In this document: positions 9,518-18,633 of the stretch, piece by piece
Layout: each line of letters begins with the position of its first letter
Numbering within the stretch: position 1 is the first letter of the stretch
Assembly: GCF_011762225.1 (NCBI RefSeq)
Contig: NZ_JAASQI010000003.1
Coordinates: 372,001 to 436,000 of the forward strand
Source: Pseudochelatococcus lubricantis
GTDB taxonomy: Bacteria; Pseudomonadota; Alphaproteobacteria; Rhizobiales; Beijerinckiaceae
Direction: 5' to 3'
DNA: 64,000 nt
Translations under genes and position numbers: made by a program
The notes under the pieces: generated by a model
What the model was told of the DNA's origin: nothing
Database searches by the model: none
Seen by the model: the letters and a program-made list of their open reading frames with translations, nothing else

Positions 9518-9933
9518 GCGCCGCACGGACGGAAAAAGCGGCGGGCATCGGCTGCCGAAGGGACGCGCCGCTTGCGGACGTGCTCGCGGCCATCGACGCG
9601 GCTCTCGCCGTTCAGCAACTCAGTCGCGGCGATCTCGATGCGCTGGCCACCATCGCGCCGAAGCGACATGAGCCCGCCATCTCGGCGGCGGCGGAAACGC
9701 TGGGCGTGCCGCTCGTCATCGTCTCCGCCGCCGCCGCGCGGGACGCCTCCGGCCGCTGCCTGACGCTGAGCGCCGCCTCGCTTGCCGCCACCGGTGTCGC
9801 CTGCGTATCCGAGGCGGCAGCGCTTGCCGCCATCGGGCCGCGCGGACGGCTCGCGCATCCACGCGCCATCCGCGGGGCCGCCGCCTGTGCGATTGCCACC
9901 ACACCGCCATCTGTTCGGGAGGCACGGTCATGA
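9514..9933 (+). CDS. cobE: CobE/CbiG C-terminal-type cobalamin biosynthesis protein
   Basis: A 139-residue protein with the CbiG C-terminal/CobE fold. Visible landmarks are [35 protein letters not shown] and [15 protein letters not shown]. CobE is needed for aerobic cobalamin synthesis in Pseudomonas denitrificans, but its exact reaction is not settled; the anaerobic homologue CbiG opens the delta-lactone. The start is the GTG in the GTGA overlap with cobL; in-frame ATGs at 9496 and 9502 would overlap cobL more deeply. The stop overlaps the cobM start at 9930. Confidence 0.88.
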   Translation: MSAARTEKAAGIGCRRDAPLADVLAAIDAALAVQQLSRGDLDALATIAPKRHEPAISAAAETLGVPLVIVSAAAARDASGRCLTLSAASLAATGVACVSEAAALAAIGPRGRLAHPRAIRGAAACAIATTPPSVREARS

Positions 9934-10709
9934 CCGTTCATTTCATCGGCGCGGGTCCGGGCGCCGCCGATCTCATCACCGTGCGCGGTCGGGACCTGAT
10001 CGCGCGCTGCCCTGTCTGCCTTCACGCGGGCTCGCTGGTGCCACCTGCCCTGCTGGACTACTGCCCCGAAGGCGCGCGCATCGTCGATACCGCGCCGCTG
10101 ACCCTTGACGAGATCGAGGCGGAATACGCGCGCGCCCATGCCGCCGGGCACGACGTGGCGCGGCTGCATTCGGGCGATCTTTCCGTGTGGAGCGCGGTGG
10201 CCGAGCAGATTCGGCGGCTTGAGGCGCGCGGCATTCCCTATACGCTCACGCCCGGCGTACCTGCCTTCGCGGCGGCGGCTGCAGCGCTGGGGCGCGAACT
10301 GACTTTGCCGGGCATCGTCCAGAGCCTCGTGCTGACCCGCGTTTCCGGCCGTGCATCACCGGTGCCGGCGGGCGAGACGCTGGAGGCCTTCGCCCGCACC
10401 GGCGCGACGCTCGCCATTCACCTCGCCATCCATCGCCTCGCCGACATCGCGGCGGCGCTCACGCCCGTCTGCGGCGCGGATTGCCCGGTGGCCGTGGTGG
10501 TGCGCGCCTCGTGGCCGGACGAGCGGATCATCCGCGCGACGCTCGCCACCGTCGTGGACGCCGTCGCTGCCGATCCCGTGGAACGCACGGCGCTCATCCT
10601 CGTGGGGCGCGGTCTGGCGGCGGGCGACTTTCAGGACAGCGCGCTTTACAGCGCGGATTATCAACGGCGTTTCAGGGGGCGCGACGGCAAGGGGAGCCAC
10701 AGCTTGTGA
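9930..10709 (+). CDS. cobM: precorrin-4 C11-methyltransferase CobM
   Basis: SAM-dependent methylase that adds the C11 methyl to precorrin-4. The 259-residue product has the N-terminal SAM loop [19 protein letters not shown], the motif [15 protein letters not shown] near residues 77-91, [12 protein letters not shown] and LTRVSGRAS. The length is normal. It overlaps cobE upstream (ATGA) and cobB downstream (GTGA at 10706), consistent with one long polycistronic transcript. Confidence 0.95.
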   Translation: MTVHFIGAGPGAADLITVRGRDLIARCPVCLHAGSLVPPALLDYCPEGARIVDTAPLTLDEIEAEYARAHAAGHDVARLHSGDLSVWSAVAEQIRRLEARGIPYTLTPGVPAFAAAAAALGRELTLPGIVQSLVLTRVSGRASPVPAGETLEAFARTGATLAIHLAIHRLADIAAALTPVCGADCPVAVVVRASWPDERIIRATLATVVDAVAADPVERTALILVGRGLAAGDFQDSALYSADYQRRFRGRDGKGSHSL

Positions 10710-12031
10710 CCACGAAAGGCATCATCATCGGCGCGGCGCGTTCGGGCGCGGGCAAGACGAGCGTCACCATCGGCCTGATGCGCGCGTTAGGGCGGCGCGG
10801 CCTTGCCGTGCGCGGGGCAAAATCCGGCCCGGACTACATCGACCCCGGCTTCCACCATGCGGCGACCGGCGCGCCGGGCGTCAATCTGGATAGCTGGGCG
10901 ATGGCTCCCGGCTTCCTCGACCATCTGGCGCACGCGCAGATCGGGGGCGCTGACGTGCTGGTCGTCGAAAGCGCCATGGGTCTGTTCGACGGCATCGCAT
11001 CCGACGCCGGGCGCAGCGGCGCGGCGGCGGATCTCGCACGCCGGTTCGGGTTGCCGACGCTGCTCGTGCTCGACATCTCGGGCCAGTCGCAGACGGCCGC
11101 CGCCATCGCGCGCGGCTTCGCGGCCCATGATGCGGAGGTGCGCATAGGCGGCATCGTGCTCAACCAGGTCGCGAGCGAGCGGCACGAACGGCTGGCGCGC
11201 CAGGCCATCGAGGCGCTCGGGCTGCCGGTCGTCGGCGCGGTCTATCGCAATGCGGACATGGCCCTGCCGGAACGTCACCTCGGCCTCGTGCAGGCCAGCG
11301 AACACGCGGCGCTCGAAGCGTTCATCGAGCGGCTGGCGGACAGGATGGAAGCCTCGCTCGACCTCGACGCCGTGCTCGCCATGGCGGCTCCCCTGTCGCC
11401 GGCGCCGGGCAGTGCGGCGTTGGCGCTGCCGCCGCCCGGCCAGCGGATCGCCGTCGCGCTCGACGGCGCCTTCAGCTTCATTTATCCGCATGTCACGCGG
11501 CTGTGGCGAGAGGCGGGCGCGGAAGTCCTGCCTTTTTCGCCGCTTGCGGATCAGGGGCCGGACGCCTCCTGCGACATCTGCTGGCTACCCGGCGGCTATC
11601 CCGAGCTGCATGCGGGAAACCTCTCGGCCGCGCGCATCTTCCGCGACACCCTCGCCCGCTTCGCTGAAACCCGCCCGGTGCATGGCGAATGCGGCGGCTT
11701 CATGGTGCTTGGGCAGGCACTGGAGGATGCGGACGGCGTCACCCATCCGATGACGGGGCTGTTGAGCCATGTGACGAGCTTCGCGAAGCGCAAGATGAAT
11801 CTGGGCTATCGGCAGGCGGCGCTGCTCGCCGACAGTCCCATCGGCCGCAAGGGAGACAGCGTGCGCGGACACGAATTCCACTACTCCCGCGTCATCGCCA
11901 CCGGAAGCGACGCCACCCTCGCCGACCTGTTCGACGGACAGGGCAACAGCCTCGGCCCTTCCGGCGCGCGGCGCGGGCTGGTGAGCGGCACGTTCTTCCA
12001 CGCCATCGCGCGTCATTCCGCAGGGACCTGA
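10706..12031 (+). CDS. cobB: hydrogenobyrinic acid a,c-diamide synthase CobB
   Basis: Glutamine- and ATP-dependent amidase that converts the a and c carboxylates of hydrogenobyrinate to amides, just before cobalt insertion. The start is GTG at 10706, overlapping the cobM stop. It puts the P-loop [20 protein letters not shown] at the N-terminus. The C-terminal class-I glutamine amidotransferase-like domain has its nucleophile in [12 protein letters not shown] and the His in RGHEFHYS. The product is 441 residues, the usual size. cobV follows after 3 bases. Confidence 0.95.
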   Translation: MTTKGIIIGAARSGAGKTSVTIGLMRALGRRGLAVRGAKSGPDYIDPGFHHAATGAPGVNLDSWAMAPGFLDHLAHAQIGGADVLVVESAMGLFDGIASDAGRSGAAADLARRFGLPTLLVLDISGQSQTAAAIARGFAAHDAEVRIGGIVLNQVASERHERLARQAIEALGLPVVGAVYRNADMALPERHLGLVQASEHAALEAFIERLADRMEASLDLDAVLAMAAPLSPAPGSAALALPPPGQRIAVALDGAFSFIYPHVTRLWREAGAEVLPFSPLADQGPDASCDICWLPGGYPELHAGNLSAARIFRDTLARFAETRPVHGECGGFMVLGQALEDADGVTHPMTGLLSHVTSFAKRKMNLGYRQAALLADSPIGRKGDSVRGHEFHYSRVIATGSDATLADLFDGQGNSLGPSGARRGLVSGTFFHAIARHSAGT

Positions 12032-12034
12032 AGC

Positions 12035-12802
12035 GTGAAAGCCGATTGCCCCGCGCCGCTGGCCGATTTCCTGCACTGCGTGGGCTTCTACACCCGCATT
12101 CCCGTGCCGACCCTGCCGCAGACGGACCGCTCCTTCGCGGCCCGGCAATGGGCGGCGCCGCTCGCCGGGCTGGTGCCGGGCGCGGCGGGCACGGGCGTGC
12201 TGTGGCTGGCGCTCGCCGTGCACCTGCCGATCGAGGCCGCTGCCGCGATTGCGCTGGCCGGCACGGTGCTTGTCACCGGTGCGCTCCACGAGGACGGCCT
12301 GGCGGATGTCGCGGACGGTTTCGGCGGCGGGCATGACCGCGAGCGCAAGCTTGCGATCATGAAGGACAGCCGCATCGGCACCTATGGCGTGCTGGCGCTG
12401 GTGCTCGGTTGCCTGGCCCGCTGGTCGGCGCTCGTGGCGCTGGCGTCCGCCGGCATGGCTGCCGCCGCGCCGGCCCTTGTCGCCGCTCACGTCGCGTCGC
12501 GCGCCCTGATGCCCGCCTTCATGAACGCCGTGCCGCCCGCCCGCGCCACGGGCCTGTCGGCCGGCATGGGGCGTGTCGGCGGGAAAACCGCCGCCGCCGC
12601 CCTGGCGATAGGCGCGGTGGCATTGCTTCCCGGCGGCCTTTCCTTCACGCTCGCGGCGTCGATGCTCCTCGCCCTATGGTTTCTGGCGCTCAAGCGCCTG
12701 TGCGAGCGCCAGATCGGTGGCCAGACGGGCGACGTGGTGGGCGCGCTGCAGCAGGGAGCGGAGATCGTCCTGCTGCTGTCCGCCTGCGTCTTCCTGTCCT
12801 GA
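12035..12802 (+). CDS. cobV: adenosylcobinamide-GDP ribazoletransferase (cobalamin synthase) CobV
   Basis: Integral membrane enzyme that joins adenosylcobinamide-GDP to alpha-ribazole (phosphate) to complete cobalamin. The 255-residue protein starts with GTG (VKADCPAPLADFLHCVGFYT). It carries the family signature HEDGLADVADGFGGG near residues 86-100, with the Asp residues thought to bind metal, followed by several hydrophobic segments. It sits 3 bases after cobB, an unusual jump from mid-pathway to the last step within one operon. Confidence 0.94.
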   Translation: MKADCPAPLADFLHCVGFYTRIPVPTLPQTDRSFAARQWAAPLAGLVPGAAGTGVLWLALAVHLPIEAAAAIALAGTVLVTGALHEDGLADVADGFGGGHDRERKLAIMKDSRIGTYGVLALVLGCLARWSALVALASAGMAAAAPALVAAHVASRALMPAFMNAVPPARATGLSAGMGRVGGKTAAAALAIGAVALLPGGLSFTLAASMLLALWFLALKRLCERQIGGQTGDVVGALQQGAEIVLLLSACVFLS

Positions 12803-12824
12803 GAAGCGTCCCGGAGCCATATCC

Positions 12825-13583
12825 ATGCGCCATATCGTCGTCATCGGCATCGGCAGCGGCAATCCCGAGCACATGACCGTGCAGGGCATCAACGCCCTGA
12901 ACCGCGCCGATATCGTGCTGATCCCGCAGAAGGGCGAAGAAAAGGCGGAACTGGCCAGCCTGCGCCGCGCGATCTGCGCCCGCTACCTCACCAATCCGCG
13001 AACGCGCCTCGTGCCTTTCGACCTGCCCGTGCGCGACGCCGCGCGTGCCGATTATCGGGAGGGCGTCGACGACTGGCACGCCGCCATCGCCGCAACCTAC
13101 CGCACGCTGCTCGCCGCGCATCTGGCGGAAGACGGCACGGCGGCCCTGCTGGTGTGGGGCGACCCGTCACTCTACGACAGTACCCTGCGCATCATCGAGC
13201 GCCTGCGGGCGGGCGCGGATTTCGCCATCGACCACACCGTCATTCCCGGCATCGCCAGCCCGCAGGCGCTCGCGGCCAGCTTCCGCATGCCGCTCAACAC
13301 CATCGGCGGCGCGGTTCATGTTACCACCGGACGCAGGCTGGCGCGGGAGGGGTTTCCGGACAACGCCGACACGGCGCTCGTGATGCTCGACGGCGACATG
13401 AGTTTCCGCCATCTCGCGGGCGATGACTTCGATATCTTCTGGGGCGCATATCTCGGCATGGCGGACGAGACCGTCATCAGCGGCCGGCTCGCCGATGTCG
13501 CGGAAACAATCGCCGCGACCCGCGCCGGGCTGCGCGGGCGCAACGGCTGGATCATGGATATCTATCTGCTGCGACGGCGCTGA
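12825..13583 (+). CDS. cobF: precorrin-6A synthase (deacetylating) CobF
   Basis: SAM-dependent methylase that methylates C1 of precorrin-5 with loss of acetate. It is found in aerobic pathways and replaces the CbiD route. The start is ATG at 12825, giving MRHIVVIGIGSGNPEHMTVQ; upstream in-frame starts fall inside cobV. A second motif, LLVWGDPSLYDSTLRI, lies near residues 108-123. The product is 252 residues, as usual. The gene closes the plus-strand run and is convergent with the phosphoribosyltransferase gene on the minus strand, only 8 bases away. Confidence 0.95.
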   Translation: MRHIVVIGIGSGNPEHMTVQGINALNRADIVLIPQKGEEKAELASLRRAICARYLTNPRTRLVPFDLPVRDAARADYREGVDDWHAAIAATYRTLLAAHLAEDGTAALLVWGDPSLYDSTLRIIERLRAGADFAIDHTVIPGIASPQALAASFRMPLNTIGGAVHVTTGRRLAREGFPDNADTALVMLDGDMSFRHLAGDDFDIFWGAYLGMADETVISGRLADVAETIAATRAGLRGRNGWIMDIYLLRRR

Positions 13584-13591
13584 ACGCCGCG

Positions 13592-14650
13592 TCAGTCTTC
13601 GGATATGCCCGCTTCGGCGAAGGTGGCCATCTGGTTGTGGCATGCGAGCGCGGCGCGCAGGATGCCCAGCGCCAGCGCCCCGCCGGAGCCTTCGCCCAGA
13701 CGCAGGTCGAGGTCCAGAATGGCCTGCTTGCCGAGCGCCGCCAGAAGACGGCGGTGGCCGGGTTCGGCGGAGACGTGGCCAGCAAGGCAATGATCGAGCA
13801 ACCGGCGGTCCAGCCCATGCAGCACCGATGCGGCGGCAGTACAGATGAACCCGTCGAGCAGCACCGGGATGCGTGCGGCCCGCGCCGCGAGAATCGCGCC
13901 GCAAATGGCCGCCTGTTCGCGCCCGCCGAAAGCCGCGAGGACGTGCAGCGGCTCAAGCCCCCGATGCCGCGCGAGGCCCTTTTCGACGACGTCCGCCTTG
14001 CGTCGCACGCCCTCGGCGTCCGCCCCCGTGCCGGGTCCGACCCACTCCGCCGCCGGGCCGCCGAAGAGCGCCGCCGCCAGCGCGGCCGCAACGGTACTGT
14101 TGCCGATACCCATCTCGCCGAGAATGAGCACATCCGCACCGGCATCGACAGCCGCGGCACCCCGGTTGAGCGCGGATAGCGTCTCGCCCTCCGTCATCGC
14201 GAATCCGGCGGTGAAATCGGCCGTGGGGCGGTCGAGATCGAGCGGGATCACTTCCATGTGCGCATCGGCCGCGTGGCAAAGCCGGTTTATCGCCGCGCCG
14301 CCCGCGCGGAAGTTGGCGACCATCTGCGCCGTCACTTCCTGCGGATACGGACTGACGCCCTGCGCGCAGACGCCGTGATTGCCGGCGAAGATCAGCGCCT
14401 GTGCTTGCCCTATCTGTGGGCACGGGTTCGCCCGCCAGCCGGCCATGAACAGCGCCAGCTCCTCCAGCCGCCCGAGCGAGCCTGCAGACTTCGTCAGCCT
14501 GCGCTGGCGCAGCGCCGCCGCGTCGCATGCCGCCTCGTCGAAACCGGGAAGCGCCGACGTCAGCGATGCGATATCGGACAGCGTGGCGAAAGGCACCCTG
14601 TCACGTCCGCCGCATCGCGGCGGCAACGCGCCTGATTCGGTAAGAAACAC
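13592..14650 (-). CDS. cobT: nicotinate-nucleotide--dimethylbenzimidazole phosphoribosyltransferase (CobT, = CobU of P. denitrificans)
   Basis: Activates 5,6-dimethylbenzimidazole to alpha-ribazole 5'-phosphate for the lower ligand of cobalamin. Motifs seen are AGNHGVCAQGVSPYPQEVT, the phosphate-binding GEMGIGNSTVAAAL, and LGEGSGGALAL near the C-terminus with the catalytic-type Glu. The ATG at 14650 gives 352 residues; a GTG at 14596 (VPFATLSDIASL) would remove 18 N-terminal residues and fits the family length better. It is divergent from bluB, which makes its substrate base. Confidence 0.93.
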   Translation of the reverse strand: MFLTESGALPPRCGGRDRVPFATLSDIASLTSALPGFDEAACDAAALRQRRLTKSAGSLGRLEELALFMAGWRANPCPQIGQAQALIFAGNHGVCAQGVSPYPQEVTAQMVANFRAGGAAINRLCHAADAHMEVIPLDLDRPTADFTAGFAMTEGETLSALNRGAAAVDAGADVLILGEMGIGNSTVAAALAAALFGGPAAEWVGPGTGADAEGVRRKADVVEKGLARHRGLEPLHVLAAFGGREQAAICGAILAARAARIPVLLDGFICTAAASVLHGLDRRLLDHCLAGHVSAEPGHRRLLAALGKQAILDLDLRLGEGSGGALALGILRAALACHNQMATFAEAGISED

Positions 14651-14775
14651 CGTCGCCTGTCCTCATCTGGCGCGTGGCGCGCCTCTTGTTCTTCGGCCCG
14701 CCGCAAAGCATAAGGAGAGGGATCGGGAAAGAAAATTGGGAACCTCGCAACAGCCCGGCGAAAAGGCACAGTGCA

Positions 14776-15402
14776 ATGACCGTTTTTTCCGCTGACGACG
14801 CCGGGACGCTGCTTCGCATCCTGCGCTGGCGGCGCGACGTCCGTCATTTCCATCCGGATCCGATTCCCGAGCCGGTGCTCGACAGGCTATGCGCGGCAAT
14901 GGACTGCTCCCCATCTGTCGGCAATGCGCGGCCGTGGCGGGTGATCCGTGTCGAGGACCCTGCCCTGCGTGCCGCCTTGCGCGCCAATTTCGAAGCCGCC
15001 AATGCGGAGGCCCGCGAAAGCTATCGTGGCGCACGCGCCGAAGCCTACGGACGGCTCAAGCTCGCCGGACTCGACAAGGCGCCGGTGCTGCTGGCGGTCT
15101 TCACCGATATGGCGCCAGAAGCGGGTGAGCGCCTCGGGCGCGCAACCATGTCCGAGACGCTGCGCCAGTCCACCGCCATGGCGATCCATACGCTATGGCT
15201 TGCCGCGCGGGTGGAAAATCTGGGCCTCGGGATGGTCTCGATACTGGAGCCGCAGAAGGTGAAGGCGCTGTTCGGCGCGCCCGATTGCTGGGAGTTCTCG
15301 GCGCTTCTGTGCATCGGCCGGTCCGAATTCGATGATGACACGCCACTTCTGCATCGCACGGGCTGGCAGGAGAACAGTGCCACCTGCTGGCAGCGGCGTT
15401 AA
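14776..15402 (+). CDS. bluB: 5,6-dimethylbenzimidazole synthase BluB
   Basis: Oxygen-dependent enzyme of the nitroreductase fold that cannibalises FMNH2 to make 5,6-dimethylbenzimidazole. The 208-residue protein starts MTVFSADDAGTLLR. It has the family landmarks RRDVRHFHPDPIPEP, SPSVGNARPWRVIRV and, near the C-terminus, GLGMVSILEPQKVK. Together with the divergent phosphoribosyltransferase and cobV it covers the nucleotide-loop end of the pathway. I see no convincing cobalamin riboswitch in the 125-180 bases between the divergent starts. Confidence 0.93.
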   Translation: MTVFSADDAGTLLRILRWRRDVRHFHPDPIPEPVLDRLCAAMDCSPSVGNARPWRVIRVEDPALRAALRANFEAANAEARESYRGARAEAYGRLKLAGLDKAPVLLAVFTDMAPEAGERLGRATMSETLRQSTAMAIHTLWLAARVENLGLGMVSILEPQKVKALFGAPDCWEFSALLCIGRSEFDDDTPLLHRTGWQENSATCWQRR

Positions 15403-15540
15403 AGAGATTCCGGAAAAATGGAGACTATTCTAGTATAATTTGATACATTAACAATAATATATATAAAATCCGATGCGTTTTTAATATAATTTGCTTCAGG
15501 CCCATTCCGACTATATTGGATAAGCTTATTAAACTGAACT

Positions 15541-15600
15541 CTCTCAAAATTAGAAACCTGAAAACCATCCCGCCTCAATCTGAACAGGATAGTTTCCAGG
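15541..15600. repeat. degenerate copy of the intergenic palindromic repeat
   Basis: This stretch aligns base for base, without gaps, with the hairpin repeat at 20354-20412, sharing CTCAAAAT, AACAGGA and TTCCAG blocks, but its arms have drifted and pair poorly. It lies in an AT-rich non-coding stretch (15403-15642) after bluB, where I see no gene. Confidence 0.6.
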
Positions 15601-15642
15601 ATCTGTCCTGCAACGCTCGGGAGCCGTGCGGGTCGTGTCCGT

Positions 15643-16596
15643 TCAGCTTGCGGGAATGGCCGCCTTCAGCGTCCGGATGTTGTAGCGGAACAGGTCGACA
15701 TAGGTGGAGGCCGGGCCGTCCTTGCCCGAAAGCGCGTCCGAATAGAGCGTGCCGCCCACCTTCAGGCCCGTTTCCGTCGCTATCTGCTCGATAAGCCTCG
15801 GGTTGGTGATGTTTTCGAGGAAGATGGCGGAAGCCTTGTCCTCCTTCACCTGCTCGATGAGTTTCGCCACGTCCGAAGCTGACGCTTCCGACTCTGTCGA
15901 AACCCCTTCCGGCGCGATGAATCTCAGCCCGTAGTCGCGCTCGAAGTATCCGAAGGCGTCATGCGACGTGATGATGGTACGCCGGCCGGCCGGGATCGCG
16001 CCGATGGCGTCCCGCACCTCCTTGTCGAGATCGGCAAGCCTCGCGGTGTAGGCCGCGGCATTGGCCGTGTAGATCGGACATCCCGCCTTGTCCGCCTTGC
16101 AGAAGGCATCCGCGATGTTCTTCACATAAATTTCGGCGTTGCGGACCGATTGCCAGGCGTGCGGATCGAACTCGCCGTGATGATGATGGCCAGCGTGGTC
16201 ATGGCCCTCATGCCCCCCGGCCTCATGGTGGTGTTCGTCCTCGCTCGCCTTCAGCGGCGTGATGCCCTGGCTCACCTCCACGACAGATGCCTTCGCGCCG
16301 CTCGCCTCAACGAGCCGCCCGATGAAACCCTCGAAACCGAGACCGTTGACGAGGATGACGTCTGCGCGCTGCAGCGCGGCGGCGTCGGCAGGGCGTGGCT
16401 CGTAGACATGGGCATCACCGTCCGGGCCGACGAGCGTCGTGATGGCCACGCGGTCCCCGCCGACATTCCGGGCAAAATCGCCGATGATCGAGAAACTCGC
16501 CACGATATCCAGTTCGGCCGCCGAGACAGTCGTCGAGAAACCGGCGGAAAACGTGAGCAGGCCGGCACAGGTCGCAACGCGCAACATCCTGAACAT
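15643..16596 (-). CDS. aztC: periplasmic zinc-binding protein AztC (ZnuA-like)
   Basis: Substrate-binding protein of a cluster A-I zinc ABC importer. The start is ATG at 16596, preceded by AGGAG at a good distance. It gives a signal peptide MFRMLRVATCAGLLTFSAGF ending near SAAE. Zinc ligands and family motifs seen are GDAHVYEPRPADA, a His-rich loop EDEHHHEAGGHEGHDHAGHH, FDPHAWQSVRNAEIYV, ITSHDAFGYFERDYGL and the C-terminal DALSGKDGPASTYVDL. The product is 317 residues. It is divergent from aztD. The cognate ATPase and permease genes (aztA, aztB) are not in the window, so either they are elsewhere or this protein feeds another importer. Confidence 0.88.
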   Translation of the reverse strand: MFRMLRVATCAGLLTFSAGFSTTVSAAELDIVASFSIIGDFARNVGGDRVAITTLVGPDGDAHVYEPRPADAAALQRADVILVNGLGFEGFIGRLVEASGAKASVVEVSQGITPLKASEDEHHHEAGGHEGHDHAGHHHHGEFDPHAWQSVRNAEIYVKNIADAFCKADKAGCPIYTANAAAYTARLADLDKEVRDAIGAIPAGRRTIITSHDAFGYFERDYGLRFIAPEGVSTESEASASDVAKLIEQVKEDKASAIFLENITNPRLIEQIATETGLKVGGTLYSDALSGKDGPASTYVDLFRYNIRTLKAAIPAS

Positions 16597-16746
16597 GAAG
16601 GAACTCCTTTCGTTCGTCAGGCTGTCCGGTGGCGGCTCGATCAAGGCCGGCGCAGCTGAAGGCGAGATCGTCGAAACGCAGGCAAACGTCGGTCGTCGCA
16701 GCTTTGCAAACGGGCAACCCGGCAAGGGATTGACAACTCCTGCATA

Positions 16747-16761
16747 TGTAATGTTATTACA
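16747..16761. promoter_or_regulatory. candidate Zur operator 1
   Basis: Perfect inverted repeat TGTAAT-GTT-ATTACA in an otherwise GC-rich genome, located 150 bases upstream of aztC and 128 upstream of aztD. AT-rich palindromes containing TGTTAT/ATAACA are typical of alphaproteobacterial Zur sites; assignment to Zur rests on this and on the zinc genes flanking it. Confidence 0.6.
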
Positions 16762-16775
16762 CACGTCAATGAAAA

Positions 16776-16788
16776 GTTATGTAATAAC
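16776..16788. promoter_or_regulatory. candidate Zur operator 2
   Basis: Perfect inverted repeat GTTAT-GTA-ATAAC, centred 28 bases from the centre of the first palindrome. The roughly three-helical-turn spacing would place two dimers close together on the DNA, so one site could serve each divergent promoter. Confidence 0.58.
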
Positions 16789-16888
16789 GTTTCAAATATG
16801 ATGCGCGACCGCAGTCTCCGCCAGGGAGCGTCCGGAGCCGCCGCCGCGCAAGGTGTTTCAACAGCTCATGATGGAAGGATCGAACCCG

Positions 16889-18124
16889 ATGAATCCGAAA
16901 AGCAATCGCGCGCGCCTGCTGGCTGCCGCAGCCGCCGGCGTCGTGCTGGCCGGCCAGATGGCGTTTGCCGGCGAGACGGGCGAGACGAGGGAAGCGTGGC
17001 GGCTGTTTGTCGCCGACCACACCCGACCCGTCGTCCGCGTGCTCGATTTCGATGACGGCAAGGAACTCGCCCGCTACGACATCAAGGGATACGCGACGCT
17101 CACCGCCAGTGCGTCCGGGCAAACTGTATTCGCCACGCAGTCGGATTCGGACATCGTGCACGTCATCGGTACCGGCATCGCGCTCTCCGACCACGGCGAG
17201 CATCGCGATCTCGATGTCTCCGACCCTGCCCTCCTGCCGGTGACGTTCGCGGGCAAACGGCCCTTCCACGTCGTGCCTCACGACGACCATCTGATCCTGT
17301 TCTACGACCGGGGCGGCAAGGCGGAGATCATCGACGAGGCGGCGCTTCTCGACGGCACGGCAAAGGTGCGCGAGATCGACACGACGGCCCCGCACCACGG
17401 TGTCGCGGTGACGATGGGTCGGTTCGTGCTCGTCTCGGTGCCCGACACGAGTGCCGAAACGAAGCCGGATACGTTGCCGCCGCGCATCGGCCTGCGGGTC
17501 ATCGACGGGAGCGGCAAGCAGGTCGGCGACATCGCGAAATGCACCGATCTGCATGGGGAAGCCACGTCGGCCCGGCTCGTGGCCGTGGGCTGCAAGGAGG
17601 GCGTGCTGGTCGCCCGCCCCGGCAAGGAAGGGCCGGAACTCAAGCTGCTGCCGTATCCGGAGACGCTGCCGAAAGGCTACGTCGGCACCCTGCTCGGCGG
17701 CAAGGCGCTGCAGTTCTTTCTCGGCAACTACGGCGAAGACAAGGTCGTGCTGATCGATCCCGACAGCGACGAGCCCTATCGCCTCGTCGAACTGCCGACG
17801 CGGCGTGTGGACTTCATTCTCGATCCGGCAGACGTGCGCAACGCCTATATCCTCACCGAGGACGGCGACCTGCATGTGCTCGATGTCGTCAAGGGCGAGA
17901 TCGTCCGCAAGGCAAAGGTCACCGAGCCCTACAGCAAGGATGGCCACTGGCGGGATCCGCGCCCGCGTCTTGCCGTGGCGGATGGCCAGATCGCCATCAC
18001 GGATCCCCGGCACGCGCTCGTCCGGATCGTCGATTCCGGAACGCTGAAGGAGAGCCGCACGATCCCGGTCGACGGGCAGCCCTTCTCCATCGTCGCCGTC
18101 GGCGGGTCCGGCGCGTCGCACTGA
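16889..18124 (+). CDS. aztD: periplasmic zinc metallochaperone AztD
   Basis: AztD is a beta-propeller periplasmic protein that stores zinc and hands it to AztC. The start is ATG at 16889, preceded by GGAAGGA, and gives a signal peptide MNPKSNRARLLAAAAAGVVL ending near AFAGE. Earlier in-frame ATGs at 16853, 16868 and 16871 would add a non-signal extension. The mature protein shows repeated blade-like strands and His-rich stretches (SDHGEHRDLD, PFHVVPHDDHLIL, TAPHHGVAV, CTDLHGEA). The product is 411 residues. It shares a short regulatory region with aztC, which supports joint zinc control. Confidence 0.87.
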   Translation: MNPKSNRARLLAAAAAGVVLAGQMAFAGETGETREAWRLFVADHTRPVVRVLDFDDGKELARYDIKGYATLTASASGQTVFATQSDSDIVHVIGTGIALSDHGEHRDLDVSDPALLPVTFAGKRPFHVVPHDDHLILFYDRGGKAEIIDEAALLDGTAKVREIDTTAPHHGVAVTMGRFVLVSVPDTSAETKPDTLPPRIGLRVIDGSGKQVGDIAKCTDLHGEATSARLVAVGCKEGVLVARPGKEGPELKLLPYPETLPKGYVGTLLGGKALQFFLGNYGEDKVVLIDPDSDEPYRLVELPTRRVDFILDPADVRNAYILTEDGDLHVLDVVKGEIVRKAKVTEPYSKDGHWRDPRPRLAVADGQIAITDPRHALVRIVDSGTLKESRTIPVDGQPFSIVAVGGSGASH

Positions 18125-18240
18125 TAGGGATATCCGTCCCGTTGGGGGCGGCGCGATCCCGGCGTTTCCGTTCCGGATTGGTCACCGTCGGACAAGGGTC
18201 GCGTCCGCGCGGAATGCATTCAACCTGAATCGGAAGTCGC

Positions 18241-18298
18241 TGAAGAAATCAAATCTGGAAGCCGTCCTGTCTTGATGTAAGCAGGGCAGCTTCCAGAC
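18241..18298. repeat. intergenic palindromic repeat, partly degenerate
   Basis: Copy of the repeat at 20333-20411. Outer arms TCTGGAAGC (18254-18262) and GCTTCCAGA (18289-18297) pair perfectly; the inner arms are diverged. It lies between aztD and azlD, which converge here, so it may act as a bidirectional terminator hairpin. Bases 18125-18312 otherwise show no gene. Confidence 0.7.
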
Positions 18299-18312
18299 AC
18301 CGGCCGTTCCCG

Positions 18313-18633
18313 TCACATGAGCAGCGCCTGCAGGACCAGGAATGCGGCGACGCCGGCGACGATGGTCGCGAAAAGGCTGCGGGAAACGGCGCCGGCAGCC
18401 GCCGCGACGATGGTGGCCACGAGGGAGATGCTGATCCCCGACGGCGTCATTGCCGGCCGGCCGACGACCTCGGCGGTGACGAGGGCCGCCATGATCGCCG
18501 AAGGAACGAAGCCGAGCCAGTCGAGCAGCACGGCGGGCATGCGCATCCGCGACAGGAAAACGATGGGCAGCGCGCGGACCAGCAGCGTCAGGGCGGCGCA
18601 GACCGCTATGGTGGATAATATTTCGCCATTCAT
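18313..18633 (-). CDS. azlD: AzlD-type branched-chain amino acid exporter small subunit
   Basis: A 106-residue hydrophobic protein with three to four predicted membrane segments (ILSTIAVCAALTLLVRALP, SAIMAALVTAEVV, ISLVATIVAAAAG, VAAFLVLQALLM) and the AzlD landmark LVRALPIVFLSR. AzlD pairs with AzlC to export branched-chain amino acids or their analogues across the inner membrane. The start at 18633 overlaps the azlC stop by 4 bases, as is normal for this pair. Confidence 0.85.
   Translation of the reverse strand: MNGEILSTIAVCAALTLLVRALPIVFLSRMRMPAVLLDWLGFVPSAIMAALVTAEVVGRPAMTPSGISISLVATIVAAAAGAVSRSLFATIVAGVAAFLVLQALLM

Noticed and set aside
14597-14775. Possible cobalamin riboswitch between cobT and bluB
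   Set aside because: GGGAA and CGCAAC fragments occur near 14727-14752, but they lie less than 60 bases from the bluB start, leaving no room for the B12 box, and no GCCACTG-type core or paired arms are visible on either strand.
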